Below are positions 1 to 7,591 of a DNA stretch of 39,877 nt, piece after piece. Positions within the stretch are counted from its first letter, which is position 1. Every line of letters starts with the position of its first letter. Under the pieces are notes generated by a model. It worked only from the letters and a program-made list of their open reading frames with translations. It was not told where the DNA came from and searched no databases. The stretch is taken from NCBI RefSeq assembly GCF_017115085.1, contig NZ_JABXKJ010000007.1:1-39877 (forward strand). The letters are read 5' to 3'. Made by a program: the position numbers and the translations under genes. Source of the stretch: Nostoc sp. NMS7. Lineage in GTDB: Bacteria > Cyanobacteriota > Cyanobacteriia > Cyanobacteriales > Nostocaceae.

Positions 1-14
1 AATAGGTGAATACT

Positions 15-221
15 ATGCACCCAATAGAATTTAAGAAAAAGTGGCAATTAACTTATGACGAGCTAGCACTTGTTTTAGGTTATCAAGGTGATTATACTGT
101 TCGTTCCTGGGGTACAAATGGAAGACACAAGCGCAATCCTCAAAATGTTGTTTATGTCGCTTGTCGCCTTCTAGATGAGAAGTGGTCAAATCAGGGGAAA
201 CTTGTGGATTCTTATCTTTGA
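15..221 (+). CDS. Small HTH-like protein, copy B of a tandem pair
   Basis: A 68-residue protein if translation starts at ATG 15; a GTG at 6 in the same frame is possible, but AGGTG at 4-8 sits at Shine-Dalgarno distance from ATG 15. The product is basic, begins MHPIEFKKKWQLTYDELALV, and has a plausible helix-turn-helix around residues 10-32 (LTYDELALVLGY...TVRSWG) followed by a conserved helix NVVYVACRLLDEKW. It is a diverged paralogue of the gene at 39581-39787, and the two are adjacent if the window is circular. The first 55 bases of the two copies are identical. A DNA-binding or regulatory role is inferred from the fold pattern only; I do not recognise a named family. Confidence 0.7.
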   Translation: MHPIEFKKKWQLTYDELALVLGYQGDYTVRSWGTNGRHKRNPQNVVYVACRLLDEKWSNQGKLVDSYL

Positions 222-503
222 CTCGCACCCGAATCTCTCATGTCTACAGATGTAGACGCTTTCTAGTTAAGAGTTCTTGTTTACAAGCGTTTTAGCCGCT
301 GATGTTGCACACTCAATACTGCTCGGTCGGAGCTAGTCCTAATGAAAGAGGGGGTTTTGGAGTGTATGCCGGGCGATGATCCTGTCTTTTTATGAGTGGC
401 TTTGTTCCGGCATAGCTCCAAAACCCCCAATGTATTTTTTGATTTTAGTCTACTCTGAAAATAAATTTTCATCTGTAGTGCTGAACTGCAAGTTCATGAC
501 CCA
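222..503. other. Intergenic segment with one large inverted repeat
   Basis: No convincing gene is visible. The segment contains the 350-428 inverted repeat described separately. Everything else looks like decayed or spacer DNA between the small HTH-like gene and leftward coding-like debris. Confidence 0.5.
350..428. repeat. Large near-perfect inverted repeat (hairpin)
   Basis: The left arm at 350-372 begins GGGGGTTTTGGAG and ends TATGCCGG. The right arm at 407-428 begins CCGGCATA and ends CTCCAAAACCCCC. They pair over about 22 bp with one small mismatch/indel, around a 34-base spacer. It could be a bidirectional terminator, the ends of a very short non-autonomous element, or a recombinase site. 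There is no long T tract and I saw no target duplication. Confidence 0.7.
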
Positions 504-698
504 CTAAACTCCAGATGTTAAGCTAGAACCCATAAGCAACGCCAAAGGAGTCTCAAGCGCTGCTATTGCAACACTTAGCTGTGTCCTAGCTTGAGTGATT
601 GTATTCCGGCGCTCAATTCCCGTTCGCGCTTCTATATTTCGTGGATCGCTATCTGTAACGGGATAGTATTGCAGGTTACTACAATTATATTTCTTTTG
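504..698 (-). pseudogene. Coding-like fragment of unknown origin
   Basis: On the minus strand a frame of 64 codons is open from 698 to a TAG at 504-506 without a convincing start. Its amino acid composition looks protein-like (it contains ARTGIERRNTITQARTQLSV and ends LLMGSSLTSGV). It overlaps the end of the broken RelA/SpoT gene in another frame. I do not recognise the family; it is probably the tail of a lost gene joined here by rearrangement. Confidence 0.3.
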
Positions 699-1728
699 CT
701 AGAGCCTCATTAAGTTTGTCTAAAAAGTCTTTAGAGTCAGCAAAATAATTTGGATAGGCTTTTTTTAATGTCTTTATTGATTTGGCGTTAACTAATACGA
801 TATCTACCTCTTTTGTGTCTTTGTATTTTTTCTCAAAATTAATATAGTCTTCAGTTGCTTTAGAAAGGTATTTTTCTTTGTAAGACCATATCTGAACATC
901 TTGTTTATCAATATTAAGTAGGATTAGAAAGTAACCAAAATCATCACTACTTACAGCATCATTGATTCGATGAGTTTAAACTGAAAATGCTTGAAGTTTT
1001 TTGAATACTTCTAATTCTACTGCTAGCATATTTACTTCATTTTTAATTTCTCTTAGCCTTTCGTTGTTTATATTTTCTGGTAAACAATTTTCTAAAAATG
1101 CTAAAAGCAAGCTTACTAACTCAAAAAAATGTAACCATTTTTCAGAACCTTCTCCTGATTTTAGAGATTGTTTTAAGAATGTTCCTGCAACTTCGACTGC
1201 TGTAGCCCATGAGTGCTGTATCTTTGTTCTTACTTGTATTTCAATTGTATACCCATTATATATCTCATCTTTTTTACCTTTGTATTTATAAATTAAATGT
1301 ATCCCTCTATATCCTGATGTTTTAGGATTTTTGATATAATCAGTTTCTTTTACCAATTCATTTTTAGTTTTGCTATTTAATAGCAACTTTATTAAAGCAT
1401 TTACCTTTTTTACATCTGATAAAACGACTCTGCATCCTCCAATATCCTGCATTGTGTGTAATCTCATACTAGGAAAACGTTTGAGTTTTCCCAGGATTGA
1501 TGGAATCCGCTTTAATCGTTGGGTAATTATTGCATTTTTCTCAACAGTTTTTACCTTAGACCTTAATAAACCTGCAATAATATGTAAGGGAAATGCATAT
1601 GATGACCTCCACTTGCTGACAATATCTAATGCTTCTAGATTTTCTTTTTCAGATGATTCAAAATTGATTAAATTATCACCTGCTCTACTTACTGCTTTCT
1701 TGCTAGATTTTGGTTCAACCCAAGTCAT
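685..1728 (-). pseudogene. RelA/SpoT-domain protein split by an in-frame stop
   Basis: The frame runs from ATG 1728 (MTWVEPKSSK) to a TAA at 685-687 and is broken by an in-frame TAA at 976-978. Starts further upstream in the same frame exist (TTG 1767), but MTW-x-P is the usual start of this family. The first 250 residues hold the nucleotidyltransferase core: a basic R-x-K-R helix near 71-74, DIGGCRVVL at 95-103, GYRGIHLIY at 139-147, and EIQVRTKIQHSWA at 163-175. After the stop the same frame continues for 96 codons (DDFGYFLILLN ... LKKAYPNYFADSKDFLD), which matches the usual C-terminal part of such proteins of about 350 residues. Members make (p)ppGpp-like alarmones or act as toxins. The truncated product keeps the catalytic core, so it could still be active, but a nonsense-inactivated gene is the simpler reading. 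Confidence 0.8.
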
Positions 1729-1767
1729 ATCTTTCTTATATATTTTATATTCAAGGTAAACACCCAA

Positions 1768-2014
1768 TATACTTTGATATAACTTTGTCGTAAATAATTT
1801 AATGTAATTTTTTATTTTTATCTGAGTTCATCACCTCTTCCATTTAGAATTCCCATAATCTTTAATCTAACTAGATTTGTGCCAAGGCAAACGCATCTAA
1901 ATATTGATGAGCCTGAATATAAGCACCTGTAGAGGATTATCCACTGTGCAGCCTCCACAGATGTCGTGGGTAATCCAAATTATATTCGGAATTATATTCG
2001 GAGGTTGTTTTCGG
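1768..2014. other. Intergenic region with a 12-bp tandem repeat
   Basis: This lies upstream of the RelA/SpoT gene and presumably held its promoter. ATTATATTCGGA occurs twice in direct tandem near 1978-2001, just beyond the recombinase remnant. No gene is visible. Confidence 0.4.
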
Positions 2015-2275
2015 TTAAAATCTGAGCGTTGAAACAGCCGATTCCAAATCCTCATCCAGCACCTCTAAGTATTTTTGCAACGCAGATAAGGTTCTATGAC
2101 CATAAATTTTCTGGATTACCTTTAGCGGCACTCTAGACCTATGCATCTGCGTCAAGCAAGTGCGGCAGATGCTGTGAGTACTAGCTCCCTCTATACACAG
2201 TTCCATGAACGCTGCCCGATCGCGTCTACCCAGAGAAAATTTTCGCGCTTGGGCAATGCAGAATCCGCACCCAGT
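2015..2275 (-). pseudogene. C-terminal remnant of a tyrosine recombinase
   Basis: The frame is open from 2275 (preceded by a TAG) to the stop at 2015 and encodes only the C-terminal catalytic part of a phage-integrase-type recombinase. It contains IEGASTHS, then ICRTCLTQMHRS, then GHRTLSALQKYLEVLDEDL. The GHR histidine and the nucleophilic tyrosine (KYLEV) are present. The arginine of the H-x-x-R motif is replaced by cysteine: HSIC where the family has HSFR, a one-base CGC-to-TGC change. It is therefore truncated and predicted inactive, a relic of past site-specific integration. Confidence 0.8.
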
Positions 2276-2286
2276 CTACAAGCTGA

Positions 2287-2433
2287 TATCAAAACTATAT
2301 CTGTCATGCCATACTAGAGTTGGATCAACCTACGCGTGCAGAGCAGTCTTTATCTAAAGCTATTCCCACTTTTCTAAAAAGTGTAAAGAATAGTATCAAT
2401 GAGGCAAAAGTTGCCGCTAAGAGTCGGACATGA
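2287..2433 (+). pseudogene. Unassigned coding-like fragment
   Basis: A 48-codon plus-strand frame without a start, lying between a TGA at 2284-2286 and a TGA at 2431-2433. It reads ILELDQPTRAEQSL and ends NEAKVAAKSRT. It looks like the C-terminal end of a real protein, but I cannot assign it. The surrounding 2207-2570 contains no intact gene. Confidence 0.25.
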
Positions 2434-2570
2434 ACTGCTGAGTTCAGCGTCTGGTTGCAATTTATTAATTATAGGGGTTAACAATTATACATTTTCGATT
2501 ATTACGTTTGGGAATTGCTATTCTCGGCTGTAACGTTCCATTAAATTGTTTGAACACTCGCCAAGCATAA

Positions 2571-3446
2571 TCAGGCGTTCCAAAGGTATATCAACTTTGC
2601 CACATAATCACGAGCATCATCTATATTCCATTGAACTATTGAGTTGCCAAATAAATAACTCATTTCATTTTGGCATACAAATCTTTGCCAATTATCGTTG
2701 TTTAATTCAGTGTTTAACCAATTTAACGAATTTGTAAACGTTGATTGAAAGCTAACCCTAAATCTGCTAGGGGGAATATTATACAAGAGGCATTCGATAA
2801 AGTAAGACGGAAAATGTTTTGGGAAAAGAAAACCTGTAGCTATGAGACTTCGAGCATTCTTGAAGACTCTAACCGTAGGCTTGTACCAACCGCGTGTTTG
2901 CTGATCGGAGTTTTTACTTGCACCATTATCATAATGCTGCTTGGGATAGTTGCAGATTTGTTGTCCTCTGGGAACTGTCCAAAAGGTCATGCCTTCTGCT
3001 ACTAGTCGCATTGCCTCGTAATGTTTGTAAGTGACTGCTACGACTACATCTGCTCTGATCCGTCCACTATTGGGCAGTAGCTTGATTGATTTACTACCTG
3101 ATGTGTCAACATACTGAGAGCCATAGTAATTACAGAGTGCAGTAATAACATTTTGCCGAAATGCAAACCAATCATAAGTAGCAGGAATTATCCCTAATTG
3201 GTTTTTCTCAGCGTCTGTCAGATTCGAGTAGAAAACAGAAGTGAGTTCTATTACAATATCTACATCGCTATCAGCGCGAATATTAGTTGAATTTCTGTAT
3301 GAACCTTGTAAATACGCATTGTAGGTAACATTAGAAGGCCACTGATAACGGCTCAATGCATTCCTGATAGAATTATGAGTTTGCTGAGATGATTTAGTTG
3401 CTCCTTGATTAGACCATATTTGAAGTTGAGATTCAGAAATAGTCAT
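2571..3446 (-). CDS. CD-NTase (CBASS cyclic oligonucleotide synthase)
   Basis: A 291-residue nucleotidyltransferase of the OAS/cGAS-like class that would make a cyclic oligonucleotide second messenger when phage infection is sensed. The diagnostic motif is LQGSY followed by DSDVDIVIEL: GS at residues 48-49, catalytic aspartates D61 and D63, third aspartate D133 in RIRADVVVAV. The C-terminal half has the expected helical part. It lies 26 bp downstream of the Cap15-like effector gene on the same strand, so the two form a minimal type I CBASS operon with no visible E1/E2, JAB, HORMA or TRIP13 genes. All three metal-binding acidic residues are intact and the length is normal. I cannot assign the clade or the nucleotide product by eye. 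Confidence 0.88.
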   Translation of the reverse strand: MTISESQLQIWSNQGATKSSQQTHNSIRNALSRYQWPSNVTYNAYLQGSYRNSTNIRADSDVDIVIELTSVFYSNLTDAEKNQLGIIPATYDWFAFRQNVITALCNYYGSQYVDTSGSKSIKLLPNSGRIRADVVVAVTYKHYEAMRLVAEGMTFWTVPRGQQICNYPKQHYDNGASKNSDQQTRGWYKPTVRVFKNARSLIATGFLFPKHFPSYFIECLLYNIPPSRFRVSFQSTFTNSLNWLNTELNNDNWQRFVCQNEMSYLFGNSIVQWNIDDARDYVAKLIYLWNA

Positions 3447-3472
3447 GCTGTATAGTAGAAAGGGAAGGGTAA

Positions 3473-4126
3473 CTAAGGTTGTTGTGTTGAAGGAAATGCA
3501 ACTCTTCTCAAAGCTTCTTCTCGTGTCAGATACTCACGAGAAATAAATTTGAATTCCATAGTTCCAAGATTCTGCCTGCCGCGCCCAGTGAAATAATCTC
3601 CTGCCAACTCTTTCCCATCTGGCGATAGTTGTAAATTAGCTGTTCCTCTATGAGCATTCATTGTATTAACACTCAATGCTGATGGTTCGTTCATATACTC
3701 ATATTTTAAGCTTGGCTCAGAAGAATCATGCGTATTAACTGCTGCCATAATGGAATATGAACTGGAGTTTTGCGTAACCAATCGTAGATTAATACGTGTC
3801 CAAGTTTGTCGAGTATATAAGATTACTCCTGGTACATCAGTACCACCACCATAAGATGAATGAATAACCCCTACCCATGTACCTCGAAGATTTGGAATAG
3901 ATGAGAAAGATATAAATTTAAATTGTTGACACCATAAAAACTTATCAAACCATTGGTAAATTAAACCGTAAAAGCCCATTACCGAGGGAGCATCAATCCA
4001 CCAAGGAACTTCTAATTTCATATTCTTCACAATATAACTGAGGAGCAGTGCAGCAGCCACAGCAAAAAATGCCAACCAAACTGGAATTGATTCTCGCTCT
4101 GAAGTATCTGTTGCATAGGCGTGCAT
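3473..4126 (-). CDS. cap15: Cap15-like CBASS effector (2TM + beta-barrel)
   Basis: A 217-residue protein with two N-terminal membrane segments (about residues 14-33 and 43-60) followed by a beta-rich domain starting at PNLRGTWVGV (78-87). It is rich in short strands with G-x-Y-F-T-G-R near residue 180. This matches the SMODS-associated 2TM-beta family (Cap15), in which a cyclic nucleotide binds the small beta-barrel and triggers oligomerisation in the inner membrane, causing membrane disruption and abortive infection. It is the first gene of the leftward CBASS operon and the CD-NTase follows directly. Start ATG 4124-4126. The family call rests on domain pattern plus its CD-NTase partner. Confidence 0.85.
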   Translation of the reverse strand: MHAYATDTSERESIPVWLAFFAVAAALLLSYIVKNMKLEVPWWIDAPSVMGFYGLIYQWFDKFLWCQQFKFISFSSIPNLRGTWVGVIHSSYGGGTDVPGVILYTRQTWTRINLRLVTQNSSSYSIMAAVNTHDSSEPSLKYEYMNEPSALSVNTMNAHRGTANLQLSPDGKELAGDYFTGRGRQNLGTMEFKFISREYLTREEALRRVAFPSTQQP

Positions 4127-4440
4127 GAGATTTTAGCTCCATTAGAATGTCATAAAAAATTTTGAGAAATTTTATTATCAAAGTACACGAAATACTGATT
4201 CACCTTGAAAAAAAAACTGTAATAGGTCTATCCTCTGATACTACAAAGGCGATTGCCTGAGTTTCCTTAGTCATCTTTTGTGCCGAGAGGTGCCTCGTAC
4301 CCGTGCCAGGTATTGGTACTAGGCATCACCGTGCCCAAACGGGAAAATTGTACGCTAAGGGTGAAAGCCTTGCCCAGTAAGTATCTTAGCCCCTCGGTTT
4401 TCTACAGCACCCGTGAGCAGCTGTTTACCCTCAATTGATT

Positions 4441-4469
4441 GGTGCAGAGTATTGGCAGTACTCTGCACC
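4441..4469. repeat. Perfect 11-bp stem hairpin inside the miniature element
   Basis: GGTGCAGAGTA at 4441-4451 and TACTCTGCACC at 4459-4469 around the loop TTGGCAG. It lies centrally in the Tn3-like element and could be a resolution-site relic or structural RNA; no function can be assigned. Confidence 0.75.
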
Positions 4470-4593
4470 ATAAAGAAAGGCGTTAGCTAGTCAAAAGTGA
4501 TAAATACAGGTGTGCCATTTGCTCAAAACAACTGATTTTTATAGCGTTGAGGTTAGCATCAGTTCCTTAGCGTACAATTTTCCCGTTTTGGTA

Positions 4594-4705
4594 CAATACG
4601 GTTCAGTTAAGCATTTTTTTCTTCTCTCTGTTCCCTCTGCGCCTCTGCGGTTCGTTAAAAAATTTGACCTTGATAAAGAGTTTTAGCCTTAACTGAACCG
4701 TATTG
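4594..4705. mobile_element. 112-bp MITE with 10-bp target site duplication
   Basis: Perfect 18-bp terminal inverted repeats, CAATACGGTTCAGTTAAG at 4594-4611 and its complement at 4688-4705, are flanked by the direct duplication CGTTTTGGTA at 4584-4593 and 4706-4715. The interior is the pyrimidine-rich CTCTGCGCCTCTGCGG type common in filamentous cyanobacteria. It inserted into the right arm of the Tn3-like element, so it is the younger insertion. The long duplication is typical of IS4-like transposases, but I cannot identify the parental element. Confidence 0.85.
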
Positions 4706-4725
4706 CGTTTTGGTACGGTGATACC

Positions 4726-5012
4726 AAGTGCGGCGGAATCTGTAGCCTACAGTTGATATCACGAGCTTGATAGCAACGATTTCTCAACTGTGGTATAGAA
4801 GCGAGTGTAGAAACATTGGGCAAGCTGCTTACCCCTTTATATAAGCCACGTTTATCAATCGCTGGGTGTAGAGAGTTTTTTGGCACTTGAAAGATAAGTT
4901 TGACTTAACAGAGGTCAGTTTTGGGGTGCTGCTTCACGAAAGGATCAGGGTTTGGGAGAATGGGGAGTGTCCATATTTGACCGCACAAACGGGACAGTAG
5001 CCCAAAGCAATC
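4726..5012. other. Spacer upstream of recombinase
   Basis: No gene I can support. Short open frames on the minus strand do not look like a known protein. It presumably carries the promoter of the recombinase at 5013. Confidence 0.4.
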
Positions 5013-5615
5013 ATGAAGACCACGCCGCCAAAACGTAAGTCGAATAAGCATTACAGGTCTAGAGAATACCTTACACCAAGTGAGGTGCGATCGCTGCTGA
5101 ATGCAACTCTTTCTCGTCCCAGTCGGTATGGAGAGAGGGATTTTCTGCTGATGCTGATGATGTTTCGCCACGGGTTGAGGGTGGGGGAGGCGGTGGGAGA
5201 GAAATATGGCTTAAGGTGGGATGCGGTGATGTGGGGGGAAGGTCAGATTTTTATCACTAGGGAAAAGGGCAGTGACTCTGGGGTGCATCCTTTAAGAGAA
5301 GATGAGCTGGTACATCTCAAGAAACTCCGAGAACAATTCCCCGACAGTAAATATATTTTCGTTTCTGAGCGGGGTGAGGTGATGAAGACCGATGCGGTGC
5401 GAAAACTGATTGGGCGAGTGGCGGCAGAGGCGGGGCTAGATATTAAGGTTCACTGCCACATGATGCGTCACGCTTGCGGCTATTTTTTAGTGAATCGGGG
5501 CTATAACACTAGGGAAATTCAAGATTTTTTAGGGCATCGGGATATTAAACATACTGAAAAATATACTAAGCTGAATGCTCAACGTTTTATGAATTTTGAT
5601 TGGGGTGATTTGTGA
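5013..5615 (+). CDS. FimB-like tyrosine recombinase (catalytic domain only)
   Basis: A 200-residue site-specific recombinase of the short FimB/FimE type that lacks the N-terminal arm/core-binding domains of full integrases. All catalytic residues are visible: R56 in RHGLRVGE, K85 in EKG, H149-x-x-R152 in HMMRH, H175 in LGHRD, and nucleophile Y184 in EKYTKLN. Such enzymes invert or integrate DNA by strand exchange at short inverted sites. It lies at the left border of the pAgo/PARIS/HNH defence block, and a fragment of a similar enzyme lies at the right border (12623-12751), suggesting recombinase-mediated gain of the block. The Shine-Dalgarno before ATG 5013 is weak. Confidence 0.88.
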   Translation: MKTTPPKRKSNKHYRSREYLTPSEVRSLLNATLSRPSRYGERDFLLMLMMFRHGLRVGEAVGEKYGLRWDAVMWGEGQIFITREKGSDSGVHPLREDELVHLKKLREQFPDSKYIFVSERGEVMKTDAVRKLIGRVAAEAGLDIKVHCHMMRHACGYFLVNRGYNTREIQDFLGHRDIKHTEKYTKLNAQRFMNFDWGDL

Positions 5616-5768
5616 CATCCTTGTGACCATGTGTTACGGTCGCCTCAATACTGTCTAGTATCCAATTTTTTTTAATTAGCTCTCATAAAAGACTAAAAAG
5701 TATTGATAATTTAGATACTTGGTATACTATATTAGTACCTATGTACTGAAAATCCTAGATACTCTGCA
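5616..5768 (+). promoter_or_regulatory. Promoter region of the short-Argonaute operon
   Basis: AT-rich leader before ATG 5769. A near-palindrome at 5721-5739 (GGTA ... TACC with one bulge) sits where a promoter would be expected, so it could be an operator. I cannot assign -35/-10 boxes with normal spacing. Confidence 0.35.
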
Positions 5769-7577
5769 ATGGCAGCCAATCTGATTATCTACTGCCTAGA
5801 CAATCTCACAGACTATTCGGAGTTTGAACGTCTTTGCCATGACTTGATGCTTTTAGAAGGATATTCCTCTATCGAACCACTTGGTCGTTCTAAAGACAAA
5901 GGGCGTGATGCTATTTACGTCAATGCAGCGAAAAAAACAACTATATTTGCCTACAGTGTCCGTGAAGGCTGGAGAGGTAAACTTGCAGAGGATGCATTCA
6001 AGATTAAAAAACACGGTCACACTTGCGACAACTTAGTTTTTATCACAACCGGTCAACCTACATCTGGTGAACGAGATGAAGCGATTGCTTGTATTCGCAA
6101 ACAATATGGCTGGGATCTAGAAATTTATGGAAGTGAGCGTTTAAGAATACTGCTAGATACAAAGTATCCACATATCAAAAAGAATTACCCATCTATCTTT
6201 CCACCAGAATTTATTATCGCTCTGGAACAAATTAATAAATTTGAGGAACGTAAGCACCTATTTATCAGTTATGCCCCTGAAAATTTAGTACTTGCAGATT
6301 GGCTAGCCAAAAGACTTACAGCAGAAGGATATCTTGTTTGGTGTGAACATCTGAAGCTGCTAGGTGGAGATAAATTTCCTCATGACATTGAGAAAGCAAT
6401 TAAAAATCAAGCTTTTTGTATAGTTGCCCTATACTCTCAACCATCACTGGCCAAACCTGATTTAATATTGCAAAGAAGTATTGCTTTAAGTCTAATTGAA
6501 GAAAGGCAGGAAGATTTTCTCATTCCAATTGATGTTGATGGGATCAATAAAACAAAACTCGACAGTAAAACACAGTTATTAAAATTTATTGAATTTCAGG
6601 AAAACTGGGCTGAAGGGTTGAGAAATCTATTAAAAAAACTTGAATATATCAAATGTCCAAAATCATTACCTGAAGGTGCCAAAGTATCACTGTCAGCATT
6701 TTTATATGAAGATACCATTTTAGACGAGACTGAGATTGTATATTCCAATTATCTAAAAATTGAAAAAATACCTAATATAATTTATCTGTTTGAAGCAGAA
6801 AATACTAGTTCAGATTCAGAAATTGAAAAAATGAATTTGGAATGGTCTTATCGTCAAGTAGATAGTAAACATTTCCTATCGTTTCACCAACCACCAACTT
6901 GGATTTCGGAAAAATTACAACTTCATCTATCCAGAAATAATTGCTGGCAGGAATTAATAAATGTAGAAGGCATTTATACTAAAAATTTAGTATCAGAATT
7001 GCTAAGAAAAGCTCTCATCGTCAAGTGTCATCAGAAAGGATTAAAGTATTGTGACGAGACAAAATTGCAGTATTTTCCACAAGGATTTGCAAAAGGTAAT
7101 CGTCTGAATTATATCAAACACGATGGTTCAAAATCATTTGTTCAAGCTTTTGGTACTCGAACTTATTGGCGACCTGCTAAAGCAGAAGTGTATCATTATC
7201 ATATTGCTCCTACATTTTATATATCTCAAAATTGGTTTGATAATTTTTCACTACAAATTCGCATAAGAATTCGTTTCGCAGATTCCAATGGTATACCATT
7301 AGATAAAAGAAAAGCAGTTTCACGTAGAAAACACTTATGTAAAAATTGGTGGAATAATGATTGGCTCAATCGGATTTTTGGTGTATGTCAGTTTCTTGCT
7401 GATGAAAATCAAATAATTATTGGGGATAGAGAAAATGAACAGATTATTATTCAGGCAATGCCAACCCATTTTACGGCACCAATTGCTATTGATGAAGCTT
7501 CTATAAAAAAGTTTAAACAAGATAGATTGGACTTGCTAAATATGCGTTCTGATAGCGAACAAGAAGATATATTGTAA
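5769..7577 (+). CDS. Mrr-like nuclease-TIR-APAZ partner of short pAgo
   Basis: A 602-residue three-domain protein. Residues 1-140 resemble an Mrr-like restriction-endonuclease fold (E20, GRDA with D47, then FAYSVREGW and K71). Residues 163-295 are a TIR domain (HLFISYAPENLVLADWL, GYLVWCE, GGDKF). Residues 300-595 match APAZ, the domain that pairs with short Argonautes, ending with the diagnostic RRKHLCKNWWNNDW near 523-536. The pAgo gene follows within about 15 bp. In known SPARTA systems the TIR domain degrades NAD(P)+ after guide-directed target recognition. Here the position aligned with the catalytic glutamate is Q235 (PDLILQRS), so NADase activity may be lost and the N-terminal domain may be the effector. 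That domain also lacks a textbook (E/Q)-x-K triplet, so its activity is uncertain. Confidence 0.85.
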   Translation: MAANLIIYCLDNLTDYSEFERLCHDLMLLEGYSSIEPLGRSKDKGRDAIYVNAAKKTTIFAYSVREGWRGKLAEDAFKIKKHGHTCDNLVFITTGQPTSGERDEAIACIRKQYGWDLEIYGSERLRILLDTKYPHIKKNYPSIFPPEFIIALEQINKFEERKHLFISYAPENLVLADWLAKRLTAEGYLVWCEHLKLLGGDKFPHDIEKAIKNQAFCIVALYSQPSLAKPDLILQRSIALSLIEERQEDFLIPIDVDGINKTKLDSKTQLLKFIEFQENWAEGLRNLLKKLEYIKCPKSLPEGAKVSLSAFLYEDTILDETEIVYSNYLKIEKIPNIIYLFEAENTSSDSEIEKMNLEWSYRQVDSKHFLSFHQPPTWISEKLQLHLSRNNCWQELINVEGIYTKNLVSELLRKALIVKCHQKGLKYCDETKLQYFPQGFAKGNRLNYIKHDGSKSFVQAFGTRTYWRPAKAEVYHYHIAPTFYISQNWFDNFSLQIRIRIRFADSNGIPLDKRKAVSRRKHLCKNWWNNDWLNRIFGVCQFLADENQIIIGDRENEQIIIQAMPTHFTAPIAIDEASIKKFKQDRLDLLNMRSDSEQEDIL

Positions 7578-7591
7578 TAACGAAAGTGAAA

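Larger units (their letters stand above)
4322..4725. mobile_element. Tn3-type miniature inverted-repeat element, interrupted
   Basis: The left arm 4322-4360 reads GGCATCACCGTGCCCAAACG then GGAAAATTGTACGCTAAGG. The right arm is its inverted partner, split into 4565-4593 and 4716-4725 by the MITE at 4594-4705. Rejoined, the arms are 39 bp and differ at only about three positions. They resemble Tn3-family 38-bp ends (GG... outside, GGAAAAT...CGCTAAG inside) and point inward. The roughly 200-bp interior has no gene but holds a perfect hairpin at 4441-4469 (stem GGTGCAGAGTA, 7-base loop). This fits a Tn3-derived miniature element mobilised in trans. I saw no 5-bp target duplication (TACTA versus AAGTG). 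Confidence 0.6.

Noticed and set aside
4689..4886. Minus-strand frame of 65 codons
   Set aside because: It overlaps the MITE end and target duplication, has no recognisable domain and no ribosome-binding site.
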